From an uncultured Bacteroidales bacterium (GTDB lineage: Bacteria > Bacteroidota > Bacteroidia > Bacteroidales > UBA932), in the NCBI GenBank assembly GCA_934680015.1, contig CAKUSP010000012.1:1-62376 (forward strand): DNA of 62,376 bases, given 5' to 3'. The notes under the pieces are model-generated. The model was not told the DNA's origin. It saw only the letters and a list, made by a program, of their open reading frames with translations, and did not search any database. A program made the position numbers and the translations under genes. Shown piece after piece: positions 35,040 through 44,632 of this stretch (positions are counted from its first letter, which is position 1; every line of letters begins with the position of its first letter).

Positions 35040-37676
35040 ATGGAATTATCTAAAAAATATAATCCTTCGGAAGTCGAGGATAAATGGTATGCCTATTGGC
35101 TAAAATACAAGTTTTTTCATTCGGAACCTGATAATCGTCAGCCATATACTGTAGTAATACCGCCACCAAATGTGACAGGTATTCTGCATATGGGTCATGT
35201 GCTGAACAACACTCTTAACGATGTACTTGTGCGTAAGGCGAGAATGGATGGCAAGAATGCTTGCTGGGTCCCAGGAACGGACCATGCAAGTATAGCTACT
35301 GAGAATAAGGTGGTTGCCAAACTTCGGGACATGGGCATAAAGAAAGAGGATCTCACTCGCGAGGAGTTCTTGAAATACGCGTGGGAGTGGAAGGAAGAAC
35401 ATGGAGGAATAATTCTTCAACAGCTTAGAAAGCTCGGTGCGTCATGTGATTGGGATAGAACCAGATTCACTATGGAACCTGAACTGAACGAAGCTGTTAT
35501 CAATACTTTCGTATACTTCTACAAGAAGGGCTGGATTTATCGTGGAGTTCGCATGGTAAACTGGGATCCTGTGGGGCACACTGCCGTGTCGGATGATGAG
35601 GTTAATCATAAGGATACTAAGAGCCATTTCTATCACATGAGGTATTTTATCTCTGATGGTCACGGACATCCTACAGATAAATACATAGTTGTAGCTACTA
35701 CCCGTCCTGAGACTATAATGGCAGATGCTGCGATATGTGTCAATCCTAATGACGAGCGTCATCACTGGATGAGAGGAAAGAAAGTGCTTATCCCTCTTAT
35801 AAATAAGGAAATACCTATTATCGAAGACGACTATGTTGAGATGGACTTCGGAACGGGATGTTTAAAGGTTACACCGGCTCACGATGCCAATGACTATGAG
35901 ATCGGCCTAAGGCATCATCTTCCAGTGATCGACATTATCGATGATAATGGTTGTCTTAATGAAGATGCTCAAATCCTTGTAGGTGAAGATAGGTTTGTCG
36001 CACGAGAGAAGATAGCCAAGATGCTTCAAGAGGCTGGAAACATAGAGAAGATAGAAGATTATGTTTCACCAATCGGTTATTCTGAGCGTACGAATGCTGT
36101 CATAGAGCCTAAATTGAGTGCTCAATGGTTCTTGAAGATGGAAGAATTGGCCCCAGCTGCATTGGCACGTGTAGAGGATGGCGAGATTAAGTTTATACCA
36201 GATAAATATCGTAATACCTATCGTCACTGGATGGAAAATGCCCGCGACTGGTGTATAAGCAGGCAGTTGTGGTGGGGTCAGCGTATCCCTGCATATTATC
36301 TTCCAGATGGCAGATATGTTGTGGAGAGCACACCAGAAAAAGCTCTTGAGGCAGCTCGCGTGCTTGATCCTAATATTACAGCTGCAGAGCTGCGCCAGGA
36401 TGAGGACGTGCTAGATACATGGTTTAGCAGTTGGCTTTGGCCAATTTCTGTTTTCGATCCTAAAAAGCCAGGCTGTCCTAAGCACAAGCCTAATGCAGAC
36501 TTGGCATACTACTATCCTACAAATGATCTGGTAACCGGTCCGGATATCATATTTTTCTGGGTAGCTCGTATGATTATGGCAGGTGATGAGTTCATGAACG
36601 AAGTTCCATTTAGAAATGTCTATTTCACTGGTATTGTTCGTGATAAGCTGGGCCGGAAAATGAGTAAGACTCTAGGGAATTCGCCTAATCCGCTTGACCT
36701 GATAGACAAGTACGGAGCAGATGCCGTGCGTCTGGGTATGTTATTATGTTCATCTGCAGGAAGTGACATCCTTTACGACGAATCTCAGGTAGAACAAGGG
36801 CGTAATTTCTGCGGAAAGATTTGGAATGCCTATAGGCTGATAAGCGGCTGGATGGTTGATGAAAAGGCAGAGCAGAATGAGAGTTGCCGATTAGCAGTCA
36901 AGTGGTTCGATAATTTGCTTTCAAAGACTATAGAACAAGTTGAAGACCATTATGCGAAATTCCGCATTTCGGATGCGCTTATGACTATATATAAGCTCTT
37001 CTGGGATAGCTTTTGCGCATGGTATCTTGAACTTGTGAAACCATCTTTCGGCCAGCCGATCGACGGACGAACTTATGAAAGCACTATGGACTTCTTCGAG
37101 AAATTGCTTAAGATGATTCATCCTATAATGCCTTTTATCACGGAAGAGTTATGGCAGACCATGTCGGCTCGCAGAGACGGGCAGACTATCATGTTTGAAC
37201 GCACTCCTGTTGCTGGTCCGTATGACGAAGAATTCCTTAAACAGTTCTCTTGGCTTCAAGAGGCTATAGTGGGAGTGCGAGGCGTAAGGGCTCAAAAGCA
37301 GATTTCTCCGAAGGAGAGTCTAAAGCTTTACGTAGAGGGCGAAATGCCATCTGAACTTGAATCCGTTCTTTTAAAAGCAGCCAATCTTTCGAGCATTACT
37401 CGTGGCGAATACGATGGTGCGTCAGTGTCATTTATCGTAGGTACTGTCAAGATGAGTGTTGCATTAGATGGCTTTGTAAATGCAGAAGAGGAGCGTTCTA
37501 AAATACTTTCAGAACTTGAGCATCAGAGAGGTTTTCTTGCTTCAGTGCGTAAAAAACTGTCTAATCAGTCCTTTGTCGAGCATGCTCCAGCTTCAGTAGT
37601 AGAGTTGGAAAGAAAGAAAGAGGCAGACGCCTTATCACGTATAGAGGCTTTAGAAGCTTCACTTAAAACTCTTTAG
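35040..37676 (+). CDS. valS: valyl-tRNA synthetase
   Basis: An 878-residue class I aminoacyl-tRNA synthetase that loads valine onto its tRNA. The N-terminus is MELSKKYNPSEVEDKWYAYW. The HIGH-type motif is in PPPNVTGILHMGH, the KMSKS-type motif is KMSKTLGNS, the connective editing domain carries TTRPETIMADAA, and WFSSWLWPISVF plus the C-terminal coiled coil complete it. Length is normal. It starts a likely operon: tatA begins 2 bases after its stop. Confidence 0.97.
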   Translation: MELSKKYNPSEVEDKWYAYWLKYKFFHSEPDNRQPYTVVIPPPNVTGILHMGHVLNNTLNDVLVRKARMDGKNACWVPGTDHASIATENKVVAKLRDMGIKKEDLTREEFLKYAWEWKEEHGGIILQQLRKLGASCDWDRTRFTMEPELNEAVINTFVYFYKKGWIYRGVRMVNWDPVGHTAVSDDEVNHKDTKSHFYHMRYFISDGHGHPTDKYIVVATTRPETIMADAAICVNPNDERHHWMRGKKVLIPLINKEIPIIEDDYVEMDFGTGCLKVTPAHDANDYEIGLRHHLPVIDIIDDNGCLNEDAQILVGEDRFVAREKIAKMLQEAGNIEKIEDYVSPIGYSERTNAVIEPKLSAQWFLKMEELAPAALARVEDGEIKFIPDKYRNTYRHWMENARDWCISRQLWWGQRIPAYYLPDGRYVVESTPEKALEAARVLDPNITAAELRQDEDVLDTWFSSWLWPISVFDPKKPGCPKHKPNADLAYYYPTNDLVTGPDIIFFWVARMIMAGDEFMNEVPFRNVYFTGIVRDKLGRKMSKTLGNSPNPLDLIDKYGADAVRLGMLLCSSAGSDILYDESQVEQGRNFCGKIWNAYRLISGWMVDEKAEQNESCRLAVKWFDNLLSKTIEQVEDHYAKFRISDALMTIYKLFWDSFCAWYLELVKPSFGQPIDGRTYESTMDFFEKLLKMIHPIMPFITEELWQTMSARRDGQTIMFERTPVAGPYDEEFLKQFSWLQEAIVGVRGVRAQKQISPKESLKLYVEGEMPSELESVLLKAANLSSITRGEYDGASVSFIVGTVKMSVALDGFVNAEEERSKILSELEHQRGFLASVRKKLSNQSFVEHAPASVVELERKKEADALSRIEALEASLKTL

Positions 37677-37678
37677 GT

Positions 37679-37873
37679 ATGATTTATCCGCTATTAATAG
37701 GACTTGGGCTTTGGGAGATACTTCTTATAGCATTAGTCATTCTTCTTCTTTTAGGAGGTCGAAAAATACCAGAACTTATGCATGGCATAGGTAAGGGTAT
37801 CAGCAACTATAAAAAAGGGCTTAATGAAGTAGATGATCAGAGTCCTTCTCACCCATCTGAAAAGAAAAAATAG
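37679..37873 (+). CDS. tatA: twin-arginine translocase subunit TatA/E-like
   Basis: A 64-residue protein with one N-terminal membrane helix (IGLGLWEILLIALVILLLLG), the FG-like hinge GGRKIPELMHGIGKGI and a short amphipathic helix with polar tail, as in TatA. It forms the pore through which folded twin-arginine proteins cross the inner membrane, with TatC as receptor. TatC is not in the window, so it must lie elsewhere, as is common in this phylum. It sits 2 bases after valS, and its TAG stop overlaps the GTG start of the ABC-F gene. Confidence 0.9.
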   Translation: MIYPLLIGLGLWEILLIALVILLLLGGRKIPELMHGIGKGISNYKKGLNEVDDQSPSHPSEKKK

Positions 37874-39780
37874 TGATTTCACTTGACGATGTAACAGTCG
37901 CTTATGGCGGGTTTGTCCTTCTGGATAAGATTAATTTCCATATAAGCGAAACTGATAGAATAGGACTTGTCGGTAAGAATGGTGCCGGCAAGTCCACTAT
38001 TATGAAGATGATATGTGGTCTTCAATCGCCGACATCCGGTAAGATAGATATGCCATCTCATATAAGCGTGGGATATCTTCCACAGATTATGGAACACCAT
38101 AAGGGGCGTAGCGTTATCGATGAGGCGATGAGCGCATTCGATAGGGAAAAGGAAGTAGAAAGTGAAATAGAGAAGATAACAGCTGAGCTGTCGCAAAGGG
38201 AAGACTATGAATCAGTGGAATATCTAAATCTGGCTACGCGCCTTTCCGAGTTGAATGATCATCTATCTGCTTCGCACAGTGAACCGCCTGAGGTGCAAGC
38301 CCGCAAGACGCTTTTAGGATTGGGCTTTAGGGATGAAGAGTTGGGACGCCTTACCGAGACATTCTCTCAGGGGTGGAATATGCGTATAGAATTGGCCAAG
38401 TTACTATTGCGTCAGCACGATGTTCTGCTTTTGGACGAGCCTACTAACCACTTGGATATAGAAAGTATCGAGTGGCTGGAAGATTATCTAGCATCGAGAA
38501 AGGGATCGCTGGTGCTGGTTTCTCACGACAGGAAATTTTTGGATAGGGTTACCAATCGTACAGTGGAGATAGTACTTGGTCATGTCCAAGACTATAAAGT
38601 CCCGTATAGTAAGTATTTGGAACTTCGTGCCGAGCGGATGAGTCAGCAGATGGCTGCTTTTGAGAATCAGCAGAAGATGATCGAAAAGACGGAGGATTTC
38701 ATCGCGCGTTTTCGATATAAACCTACTAAAAGTAACCAGGTCCAGAGCCGAATAAAAGCCCTGGAAAAGATAGATAGGATAGAAATAGACGAAACGGATA
38801 ATGCACGATTAACTGTAAAATTCCCACCTGCCCCACGCTCTGGAGATGTTGTCTACTCAGCAAAGGATATCACAGTGGCTTATCCTCAAAAAACTGTCTT
38901 TTCTGATGCCAATATAGAGATTAAAAGGGGTGAGAAAGTGGCCCTTGTGGGAAGAAATGGCGAGGGAAAAACCACACTTATGAAGGTGATTGTGGGGGAG
39001 TTGGATCCTATAAAAGGGGAGAGCCGGATAGGACATAATGTCGATATAGGGTATTTCGCACAGAATCAGGAAGATGTGCTGGACAAGTCACTTACAGTCT
39101 TTGAAACTCTTGATAGGGTGGCTGTGGGAGATATACGCACTAAGGTTCGTGATATATTGGCACAATTCCTTTTTAGAGGTGAAGATATAGACAAAAAGGT
39201 AGCAGTATTGAGCGGAGGCGAAAGGGCACGGCTTGGTATGGCTAAATTAATGCTCCAGAGTCATAATTTCCTGCTTCTTGATGAACCTACTAACCATATG
39301 GACATTAAGAGTAAGGATATACTTAAACAGGCATTGAAATCTTACGATGGGAGCTTGTTATTAGTATCTCACGACCGCGATTTTTTAGATGGTCTTACCG
39401 ATAAGTTCTATGAGTTTGAAAAGGGTAGGGTTCGAGAACATCTGGAAACCATATCCGAGTTTTTGGAAAAGCGTAAGCTGGATTCTCTGCACGAACTTGA
39501 CCGTAAAAACAAAGAAGCTACTGCTCAAGAAGATGTAAAACAGTCAAATGTGCTGTCCTATCAGCAGCAAAAGGAACTTTCCAAGCAGCAAAGAGCCAGA
39601 CAGAACAAAATTAAGACACTGGAAGGGGAGATAGCATCTCTTGAAGCCCAAGTAAAAGGGATAGAGGAGTTTTTAGCCGATCCTCCTGAAGAAACGGATA
39701 TCATGGCCAAGACGCAGGAGTATCTGGAATTGAAGCAGAAACTTGATTCTAAGACAGATGAATGGTTTTCCCTTCAATAA
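37873..39780 (+). CDS. ABC-F family ATPase
   Basis: A 635-residue cytoplasmic protein with two ABC ATPase domains and no membrane part. First domain: Walker A GKNGAGKST and DEPTNHLDIES. Second: GRNGEGKTT, LSGGERARLGMAK and DEPTNHMDIKS. A linker (the arm region) with QQKMIEKTEDFIARF lies between them, and the C-terminus is a coiled coil (QQKELSKQQRARQNKIKTLE) like the ABC_tran_CTD. ABC-F proteins act on the ribosome; YheS/Uup/EttA-type is more likely than an antibiotic-resistance type because it lies in a housekeeping operon. The start is GTG, overlapping the tatA stop by one base. Confidence 0.92.
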   Translation: MISLDDVTVAYGGFVLLDKINFHISETDRIGLVGKNGAGKSTIMKMICGLQSPTSGKIDMPSHISVGYLPQIMEHHKGRSVIDEAMSAFDREKEVESEIEKITAELSQREDYESVEYLNLATRLSELNDHLSASHSEPPEVQARKTLLGLGFRDEELGRLTETFSQGWNMRIELAKLLLRQHDVLLLDEPTNHLDIESIEWLEDYLASRKGSLVLVSHDRKFLDRVTNRTVEIVLGHVQDYKVPYSKYLELRAERMSQQMAAFENQQKMIEKTEDFIARFRYKPTKSNQVQSRIKALEKIDRIEIDETDNARLTVKFPPAPRSGDVVYSAKDITVAYPQKTVFSDANIEIKRGEKVALVGRNGEGKTTLMKVIVGELDPIKGESRIGHNVDIGYFAQNQEDVLDKSLTVFETLDRVAVGDIRTKVRDILAQFLFRGEDIDKKVAVLSGGERARLGMAKLMLQSHNFLLLDEPTNHMDIKSKDILKQALKSYDGSLLLVSHDRDFLDGLTDKFYEFEKGRVREHLETISEFLEKRKLDSLHELDRKNKEATAQEDVKQSNVLSYQQQKELSKQQRARQNKIKTLEGEIASLEAQVKGIEEFLADPPEETDIMAKTQEYLELKQKLDSKTDEWFSLQ

Positions 39781-39806
39781 ATACTTAATCGCTTAATTAT
39801 CAATAT

Positions 39807-42023
39807 ATGAAAGCATGTAAAGTTATACTTTTTATTATGGGAATATTTTGTTTGAATTATTCTTTTGGACAGGATAGACCCGTATATTTAGATGAAAGCA
39901 AGCCTATTGAGGAGCGTGTTGAAGATGCACTTTCGAGAATGACACTCGAAGAGAAAGTGAAAATTCTTCATGCACAAAGCAAGTTTTCTTCTGCCGGTGT
40001 GCCTCGTCTAGGAATTCCGGATCTTTGGACAACTGATGGCCCTCATGGCATTCGTCCAGAAGTTCTTTGGGATGACTGGGATCAAGCTGGATGGACAAAT
40101 GACTCTTGTGTGGCATTTCCGGCACTGACAGCGCTTGCCGCTACTTGGAATGAAGAAATGTCCGCTCTTTATGGCAAAAGCATAGGTGAAGAGGCTCGCT
40201 ATCGTGAAAAGGATGTATTGCTTGGTCCTGGAGTGAATATTTACAGATCTCCTCTTAATGGTCGCAATTTCGAATATATGGGAGAAGACCCTTTCCTCGC
40301 ATCTAAAATGGTAGTTCCTTATGTCAAGGAAGTCCAAAAGAATGGAGTGGCTACATGTGTGAAGCATTTTGCTTTAAATAATGAAGAAACTAACAGGCAC
40401 ATAGTCGATGTCGTCGTAGATGATAGGACATTGAATGAGATTTATCTTCCTGCATTTAAAGCCGCTGTTCAGGAAGGGGGAGCGTGGGCCATTATGGGCG
40501 CGTATAATCTTTATAAGGGCCAACATCTTTGCCATAACCAATACCTTCTCAATGATATTTTAAAAAGGGATTGGGGGTTTGATGGTGCTGTGATTTCTGA
40601 CTGGGGCGGATGCCATGATACGGATCAGGCCATTGCCAATGGTCTTGACCTTGAGTTTGGAACATGGACAGATGGGCTAACTATGGGTGCTACAAATGCT
40701 TATGATTCTTATTATCTGGCTGCACCTTATCTTGAAAGACTGCGCGACGGCAGGGCATCTATAGAAGTTCTCGATGAAAAGGTTCGTAGAGTTCTAAGGT
40801 TGATTTTCCGCACAGCCATGAATACTGGCAAGCCTTTCGGTTCTATGTGCTCACCAGAGCATTACGAAGCTGCCAGAAGAATAGCAGATGAGGGAATCGT
40901 TCTTCTTAAAAATGATCACAATGTACTGCCATTAGATAATAGTAAATCGGGTAAAATCTTGGTAGTAGGAGAGAATGCCATCAAGATGATGACTGTAGGG
41001 GGAGGTTCTTCTTCTCTTAAAGTCCAGAGAGAGATAGTTCCGCTCGATGGTATTAAAGATGCATGTGGTAATCTGACAGTAGAATATGAAAGAGGTTATG
41101 TGGGGGATGTTACTGGAGACTATAATGGAGTAAAGACTGGTCAAGACCTGTCTGAGAGTCGAAACGCTAAGACACTGATTAAGGATGCTTGTAAAAAGGC
41201 AAAAAATGCAGATGCAGTCATATTTATAGGAGGTCTTAACAAGTCAGACCATCAGGATTGTGAAGGGGCGGATCGCTTGTCTTTAGATCTTCCTTATAAT
41301 CAAAATGATGTTATAGAAGCACTTGCTAAAGTGAATAAGAATCTTGTCGTGGTTCTTGTATCCGGAAATGCCGTGTCTATGCCATGGGTAAAGGAAGTTC
41401 CATCTATTGTAGAAGCATGGTATTGTGGGTCACAAGCTGGTCTGGCTCTTTCCGATGTATTGTTCGGTAAGGTGAATCCATCCGGAAAGTTGCCTATGAC
41501 TTTTCCTGTAAAACTCGAGGATAATGGTGCTCATGCTTTAGATGCTTTTCATCCTCATTCAGAGAGGGAAGTATATAAAGAAGGCATTTTTGTGGGCTAC
41601 AGATGGGCTCAAAAATACGATATTCAGCCACTATTTGCCTTTGGCCATGGATTAAGTTATACGACATTCTCTTATTCTGGAGTCAAGTCTGACAAGCGGG
41701 TTATCTCGGAAAACGACACTTTGACCGTATCCGTGAATGTAAAAAATACCGGGGATAGAGAAGGAAAGGAGGTCGTGCAACTTTACATAGGGGACGACAA
41801 GTCTTCTGTTGAGAGACCTGTAATGGAACTGAAGGGCTTTCACAAGGTATCGATTGCTCCAGGAGAAACAGTAAGAGTCGATTTCGTGGTTAGCCCTGAT
41901 ATGCTAAAGTTCTACGATGTAAACAGCTCTGATTGGGCTCTTGAAAAGGGGAGTTTTACTGCCTATGTAGGGTCGTCTTCAGATAAAATATTAGGCAAGG
42001 TTTCTTTTGAAGTGAATATGTAA
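39807..42023 (+). CDS. glycoside hydrolase family 3 beta-glucosidase
   Basis: A 738-residue exported enzyme (signal peptide ending NYSFGQ) with the three-part GH3 layout: TIM-barrel domain (WTTDGPHGIRPEV; CVKHFALNNEETNRH), nucleophile Asp in GAVISDWGGCHD, a second alpha/beta domain (GIVLLKNDHNVLPL), and a C-terminal fibronectin-like domain (VSVNVKNTGDREGKEVVQLY). It releases terminal glucose from beta-glucans or glucosides, probably in the periplasm. It begins 26 bases after the ABC-F gene. Its last 61 bases overlap the convergent pncC 3' end. Confidence 0.93.
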   Translation: MKACKVILFIMGIFCLNYSFGQDRPVYLDESKPIEERVEDALSRMTLEEKVKILHAQSKFSSAGVPRLGIPDLWTTDGPHGIRPEVLWDDWDQAGWTNDSCVAFPALTALAATWNEEMSALYGKSIGEEARYREKDVLLGPGVNIYRSPLNGRNFEYMGEDPFLASKMVVPYVKEVQKNGVATCVKHFALNNEETNRHIVDVVVDDRTLNEIYLPAFKAAVQEGGAWAIMGAYNLYKGQHLCHNQYLLNDILKRDWGFDGAVISDWGGCHDTDQAIANGLDLEFGTWTDGLTMGATNAYDSYYLAAPYLERLRDGRASIEVLDEKVRRVLRLIFRTAMNTGKPFGSMCSPEHYEAARRIADEGIVLLKNDHNVLPLDNSKSGKILVVGENAIKMMTVGGGSSSLKVQREIVPLDGIKDACGNLTVEYERGYVGDVTGDYNGVKTGQDLSESRNAKTLIKDACKKAKNADAVIFIGGLNKSDHQDCEGADRLSLDLPYNQNDVIEALAKVNKNLVVVLVSGNAVSMPWVKEVPSIVEAWYCGSQAGLALSDVLFGKVNPSGKLPMTFPVKLEDNGAHALDAFHPHSEREVYKEGIFVGYRWAQKYDIQPLFAFGHGLSYTTFSYSGVKSDKRVISENDTLTVSVNVKNTGDREGKEVVQLYIGDDKSSVERPVMELKGFHKVSIAPGETVRVDFVVSPDMLKFYDVNSSDWALEKGSFTAYVGSSSDKILGKVSFEVNM

Positions 42024-42496
42024 GAGTATAGAAGCTGTAAAGCAGCTTCGGTAAATAGTTCGATATTCTTTGAGCGCTCGTTATTTGAAAATACATAACG
42101 GGCGCTAATTGTTTCTTGTGGTCCGGAAACAGCTATGCATACAGTTCCTTCCGCATTGGTCCCATCTCCGCCAGGTCCTGCCAATCCTGTAGTTGCCACA
42201 GAGTAGGTGCTTTCCATTAGGGATTTGACGCCTTCTGCCATAGCGCATGCCACTTCCTTGCTGACAACTCCGTATCTGTCTATGACTTCCTTAGGAACTC
42301 CAAGTACTTTTTCCTTTTCACTGATTGCATAAGAGGTAACGCTACCCAAGAAGTATTTGGAAGCCCCGCTGACAAGAGTGATTTTGTGAGCGATATTGCC
42401 TCCCGTGCATGATTCTGCAACTGAAAGGGTAGAATGGGTCTTTTTCAGTAGTTCCCCTACCTTTCTCTCAATGTCTAAAGTCTTTTTTATCATCAT
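41963..42496 (-). CDS. pncC: nicotinamide-nucleotide amidohydrolase (CinA C-terminal domain)
   Basis: A 177-residue cytoplasmic enzyme of the PncC/CinA-C family that turns NMN into nicotinate mononucleotide in NAD recycling. Family motifs: LSVAESCTGGNIAHKIT, GASKYFLGSVTSYAI, YGVVSKEVACAMAEG and VATTGLAGPGGDGTNAEGTV. The N-terminal CinA domain is absent, as in the free-standing enzyme. The last 17 residues (TSKETLPNILSEDDP) are extra and lie within the convergent GH3 gene. It follows the helix-turn-helix gene by 12 bases on the same strand. Confidence 0.92.
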   Translation of the reverse strand: MMIKKTLDIERKVGELLKKTHSTLSVAESCTGGNIAHKITLVSGASKYFLGSVTSYAISEKEKVLGVPKEVIDRYGVVSKEVACAMAEGVKSLMESTYSVATTGLAGPGGDGTNAEGTVCIAVSGPQETISARYVFSNNERSKNIELFTEAALQLLYSYIFTSKETLPNILSEDDPT

Positions 42497-42499
42497 AAA

Positions 42500-42517
42500 G
42501 TAAAGATACTACTTTAC
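42500..42517. promoter_or_regulatory. inverted repeat GTAAAG-N6-CTTTAC
   Basis: A 6+6 inverted repeat with a 6-base spacer covering the end of the helix-turn-helix gene and the gap to pncC. The GTAAA/TTTAC half-sites recur in the spacer 42896-43393, so it may be another binding site for the same regulator. Confidence 0.35.
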
Positions 42518-42895
42518 ATCGATTTCTTGAAATGTGCCGTCACTAAAAAATATGAGTATTCTGCTTATTCGTTTTTCTTTTATAACTGGCTTTAACTCAA
42601 TCTGAGACGATGATTTTTTATTATCCATAACCCCTTGAGAATCGAATAATCCTGGGCTTGTTAGAGTTTGTACGCGATTTTCCCCGTTTTTATACATATC
42701 ACCCTTACCATTTATTAGCCATTCGAGATTTATCTGAGGAAATTTCTCGTTAATGGTTGATATGATCTCGTAGCTAGGATTGTTTCTTCCAGATAAAAGG
42801 TGTGAGACTGTGGCAGGGGATATTCCCACCATATTTGCAAATTCCGATTTTGAAATATTAAGGGAGTCCATTAGTTGTTTCAAACGTGAAATCAT
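42509..42895 (-). CDS. XRE-family helix-turn-helix regulator
   Basis: A 128-residue DNA-binding protein. The helix-turn-helix lies near residues 8-60 (LMDSLNISKSEFANMVGISP then ATVSHLLSGRNNPSYEII), and EWLINGKGDMYK is a motif often following it in Bacteroidetes regulators of this kind. The C-terminus (LIFFSDGTFQEIDVK) is a short beta piece. No ligand domain is seen. The gene precedes pncC by 12 bases, and four TGTAAAA motifs crowd the 90 bases upstream of its start, suggesting it binds there and controls itself. Confidence 0.85.
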   Translation of the reverse strand: MISRLKQLMDSLNISKSEFANMVGISPATVSHLLSGRNNPSYEIISTINEKFPQINLEWLINGKGDMYKNGENRVQTLTSPGLFDSQGVMDNKKSSSQIELKPVIKEKRISRILIFFSDGTFQEIDVK

Positions 42896-43393
42896 AATGT
42901 AAAAATCTTTTTAACAAATGTAATGTAAAATTTAAAGAGAAACAAGTGCCCTTTTGTAAAATATGGATATATACACATGTAAAATAGAAAATCACGTCAT
43001 GAATTTTTACTTGAAATGGGTAAGATAAACTATTAGATATAAATATAATAATTATACGCGTGGCGGTTTATACTCGCTTTAAAATGACGTCTTGGGAAAA
43101 TCTGGGATTTAAAGACTGAATATAACAGTTAATTTAACTTTAAATAAATGCAATAAAATGCAGATTTTCAACAATGTAGTCAAATTGAATTCATGTTATA
43201 AGTATATCTTATAAAGCTTTGGAGCCTTTAATTTGTACCCGTTGAAACTCCATGAAACTTTTACATAAGTAAAGCCGATATATTTACAGATGTAAGTAAA
43301 AGATTTATGCAATTCGTTTATGTTCTTTAACTTTTGTAAAATAGTTGAATAAATATATTATTTTTATCTTTGCACCCTAAAAATGAAACTACA
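42896..43393. other. divergent spacer with clustered TGTAAAA motifs
   Basis: No gene in about 500 bases. On the plus strand TGTAAAA occurs at 42898, 42924, 42955, 42978 and again at 43335. Inverted repeats TTTAC-N4-GTAAA (43260-43273) and TTACA-N2-TGTAA (43284-43295) lie to the right, before the queA promoter. The spacing of the first four (26, 31 and 23 bases) suggests operators for the adjacent helix-turn-helix regulator. Spacing and the repeated core are observed; function is inference. Confidence 0.45.
43344..43372 (+). promoter_or_regulatory. promoter of queA
   Basis: TATCTTTG at 43365-43372 is a perfect -7 box, with GTTG at 43344-43347 as an imperfect -33 (17-base spacing). It lies 21 bases upstream of the queA start. 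TGTAAAA at 43335 overlaps the upstream side, so the regulator could act here. Confidence 0.55.
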
Positions 43394-44632
43394 ATGATAC
43401 CAGAGATTCATATAGAAGATTATAGTTATCCTTTAACAGAAGATAGGATAGCTAAATATCCGCTAGCACAACGTGATAGTTCTAAATTATTGATCTATAA
43501 TAGAGGAAATATAGATCAAAAACATTTTAGGGATATACCAGCCTATATTCCAGAACATTCTTTAATGATTTTCAATGATACTAAAGTGGTACCTGCAAGA
43601 TTACATTTTAGGCGTGACAGTGGGGCTCATATTGAAATATTCTGCTTACAACCGATCGATCCTTCCGAATATGTACAGGCTTTTTCCTCTACAGAACGAT
43701 GTGTGTGGCAGTGTGTTATCGGTAATTCTAAAAGATGGAAGGACGATATCCTCTCTTATTATGTTCCAGAAGGGATACAGTCACCAGAAATGGAAAAAAT
43801 AGGCCTTAAAGCGAGACTTTTTAAAAGGAACGGTCAAAGTGGCGATGTGGAGTTCACATGGAATACAGGTATCCCTTTTTCTAAAGTATTGGATATATGC
43901 GGTAATATACCTATTCCCCCATATCTTAATAGAGATACTGAAGCGATAGACATAGAGCGATATCAGACTGTATATGCCCATATTAGAGGCTCTGTAGCCG
44001 CCCCTACAGCGGGACTGCATTTCTCTGAAGATACTCTTACTGCTTTAAAAGGAAAAGGAGTGGAAATGGAAAATGTTTGTTTACATGTAGGGGCCGGGAC
44101 TTTTCTTCCCGTTAAGACTTCAGACGTATCTGAACATCACATGCATAGAGAGCCATTCGTTGTAAAAAAGGAATTAATAGAAAAGCTCATTTCCACAGAT
44201 CGACGAGTTGTGGCTGTAGGTACTACATCTGTACGTACGCTAGAATCTTTGTACTATGTAGGAGTATCATGTATAGAAAATGGTCATCCTGAGGATGTAA
44301 GTCAATGGGCGCCATATCAGCGTGATTATGAGTATACAACAAAACAGTCACTGCAAGCCATTGTAGACTATCTTAATGCTAATGCTTTAAACGAATTAAA
44401 GGTAGGCACTAGAATTATTATAGTACCCACCTTCAGGTTTAGAATAGTAGATATGTTAATTACGAATTTCCACCAAAGCGAAAGCACTCTTATCTTGCTT
44501 GTAGCCGCATTCGTTGGAGAGGATTGGCGTAAGATATACGATTATGCTCTTTCACATGATTTTCGTTTTCTTTCGTATGGGGATAGTTCATTGCTTTTTA
44601 GATCTAATAGCGGCGGCCTAACTGTAGAGTAA
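43394..44632 (+). CDS. queA: S-adenosylmethionine:tRNA ribosyltransferase-isomerase
   Basis: A 412-residue cytoplasmic enzyme of queuosine synthesis, moving the ribosyl part of SAM onto preQ1 at the tRNA wobble position. ATG 43394 (MIPEIHIEDYSYPLTEDRI) is chosen over an in-frame TTG that lies upstream within the promoter. Family motifs: YPLAQRDSSKLL, MIFNDTKVVPARLHF, GSVAAPTAGLHF, CLHVGAGTFLPVKT, VAVGTTSVRTLESL and DMLITNFHQSESTLILLVAA. Length is normal for Bacteroidales. The 3' end overlaps the convergent DUF5723 gene by 29 bases. Confidence 0.95.
   Translation: MIPEIHIEDYSYPLTEDRIAKYPLAQRDSSKLLIYNRGNIDQKHFRDIPAYIPEHSLMIFNDTKVVPARLHFRRDSGAHIEIFCLQPIDPSEYVQAFSSTERCVWQCVIGNSKRWKDDILSYYVPEGIQSPEMEKIGLKARLFKRNGQSGDVEFTWNTGIPFSKVLDICGNIPIPPYLNRDTEAIDIERYQTVYAHIRGSVAAPTAGLHFSEDTLTALKGKGVEMENVCLHVGAGTFLPVKTSDVSEHHMHREPFVVKKELIEKLISTDRRVVAVGTTSVRTLESLYYVGVSCIENGHPEDVSQWAPYQRDYEYTTKQSLQAIVDYLNANALNELKVGTRIIIVPTFRFRIVDMLITNFHQSESTLILLVAAFVGEDWRKIYDYALSHDFRFLSYGDSSLLFRSNSGGLTVE

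Noticed and set aside
43370..43393. TTG start for queA at 43370.
   Set aside because: It lies inside the -7 promoter box; ATG 43394 gives the family's normal N-terminus.
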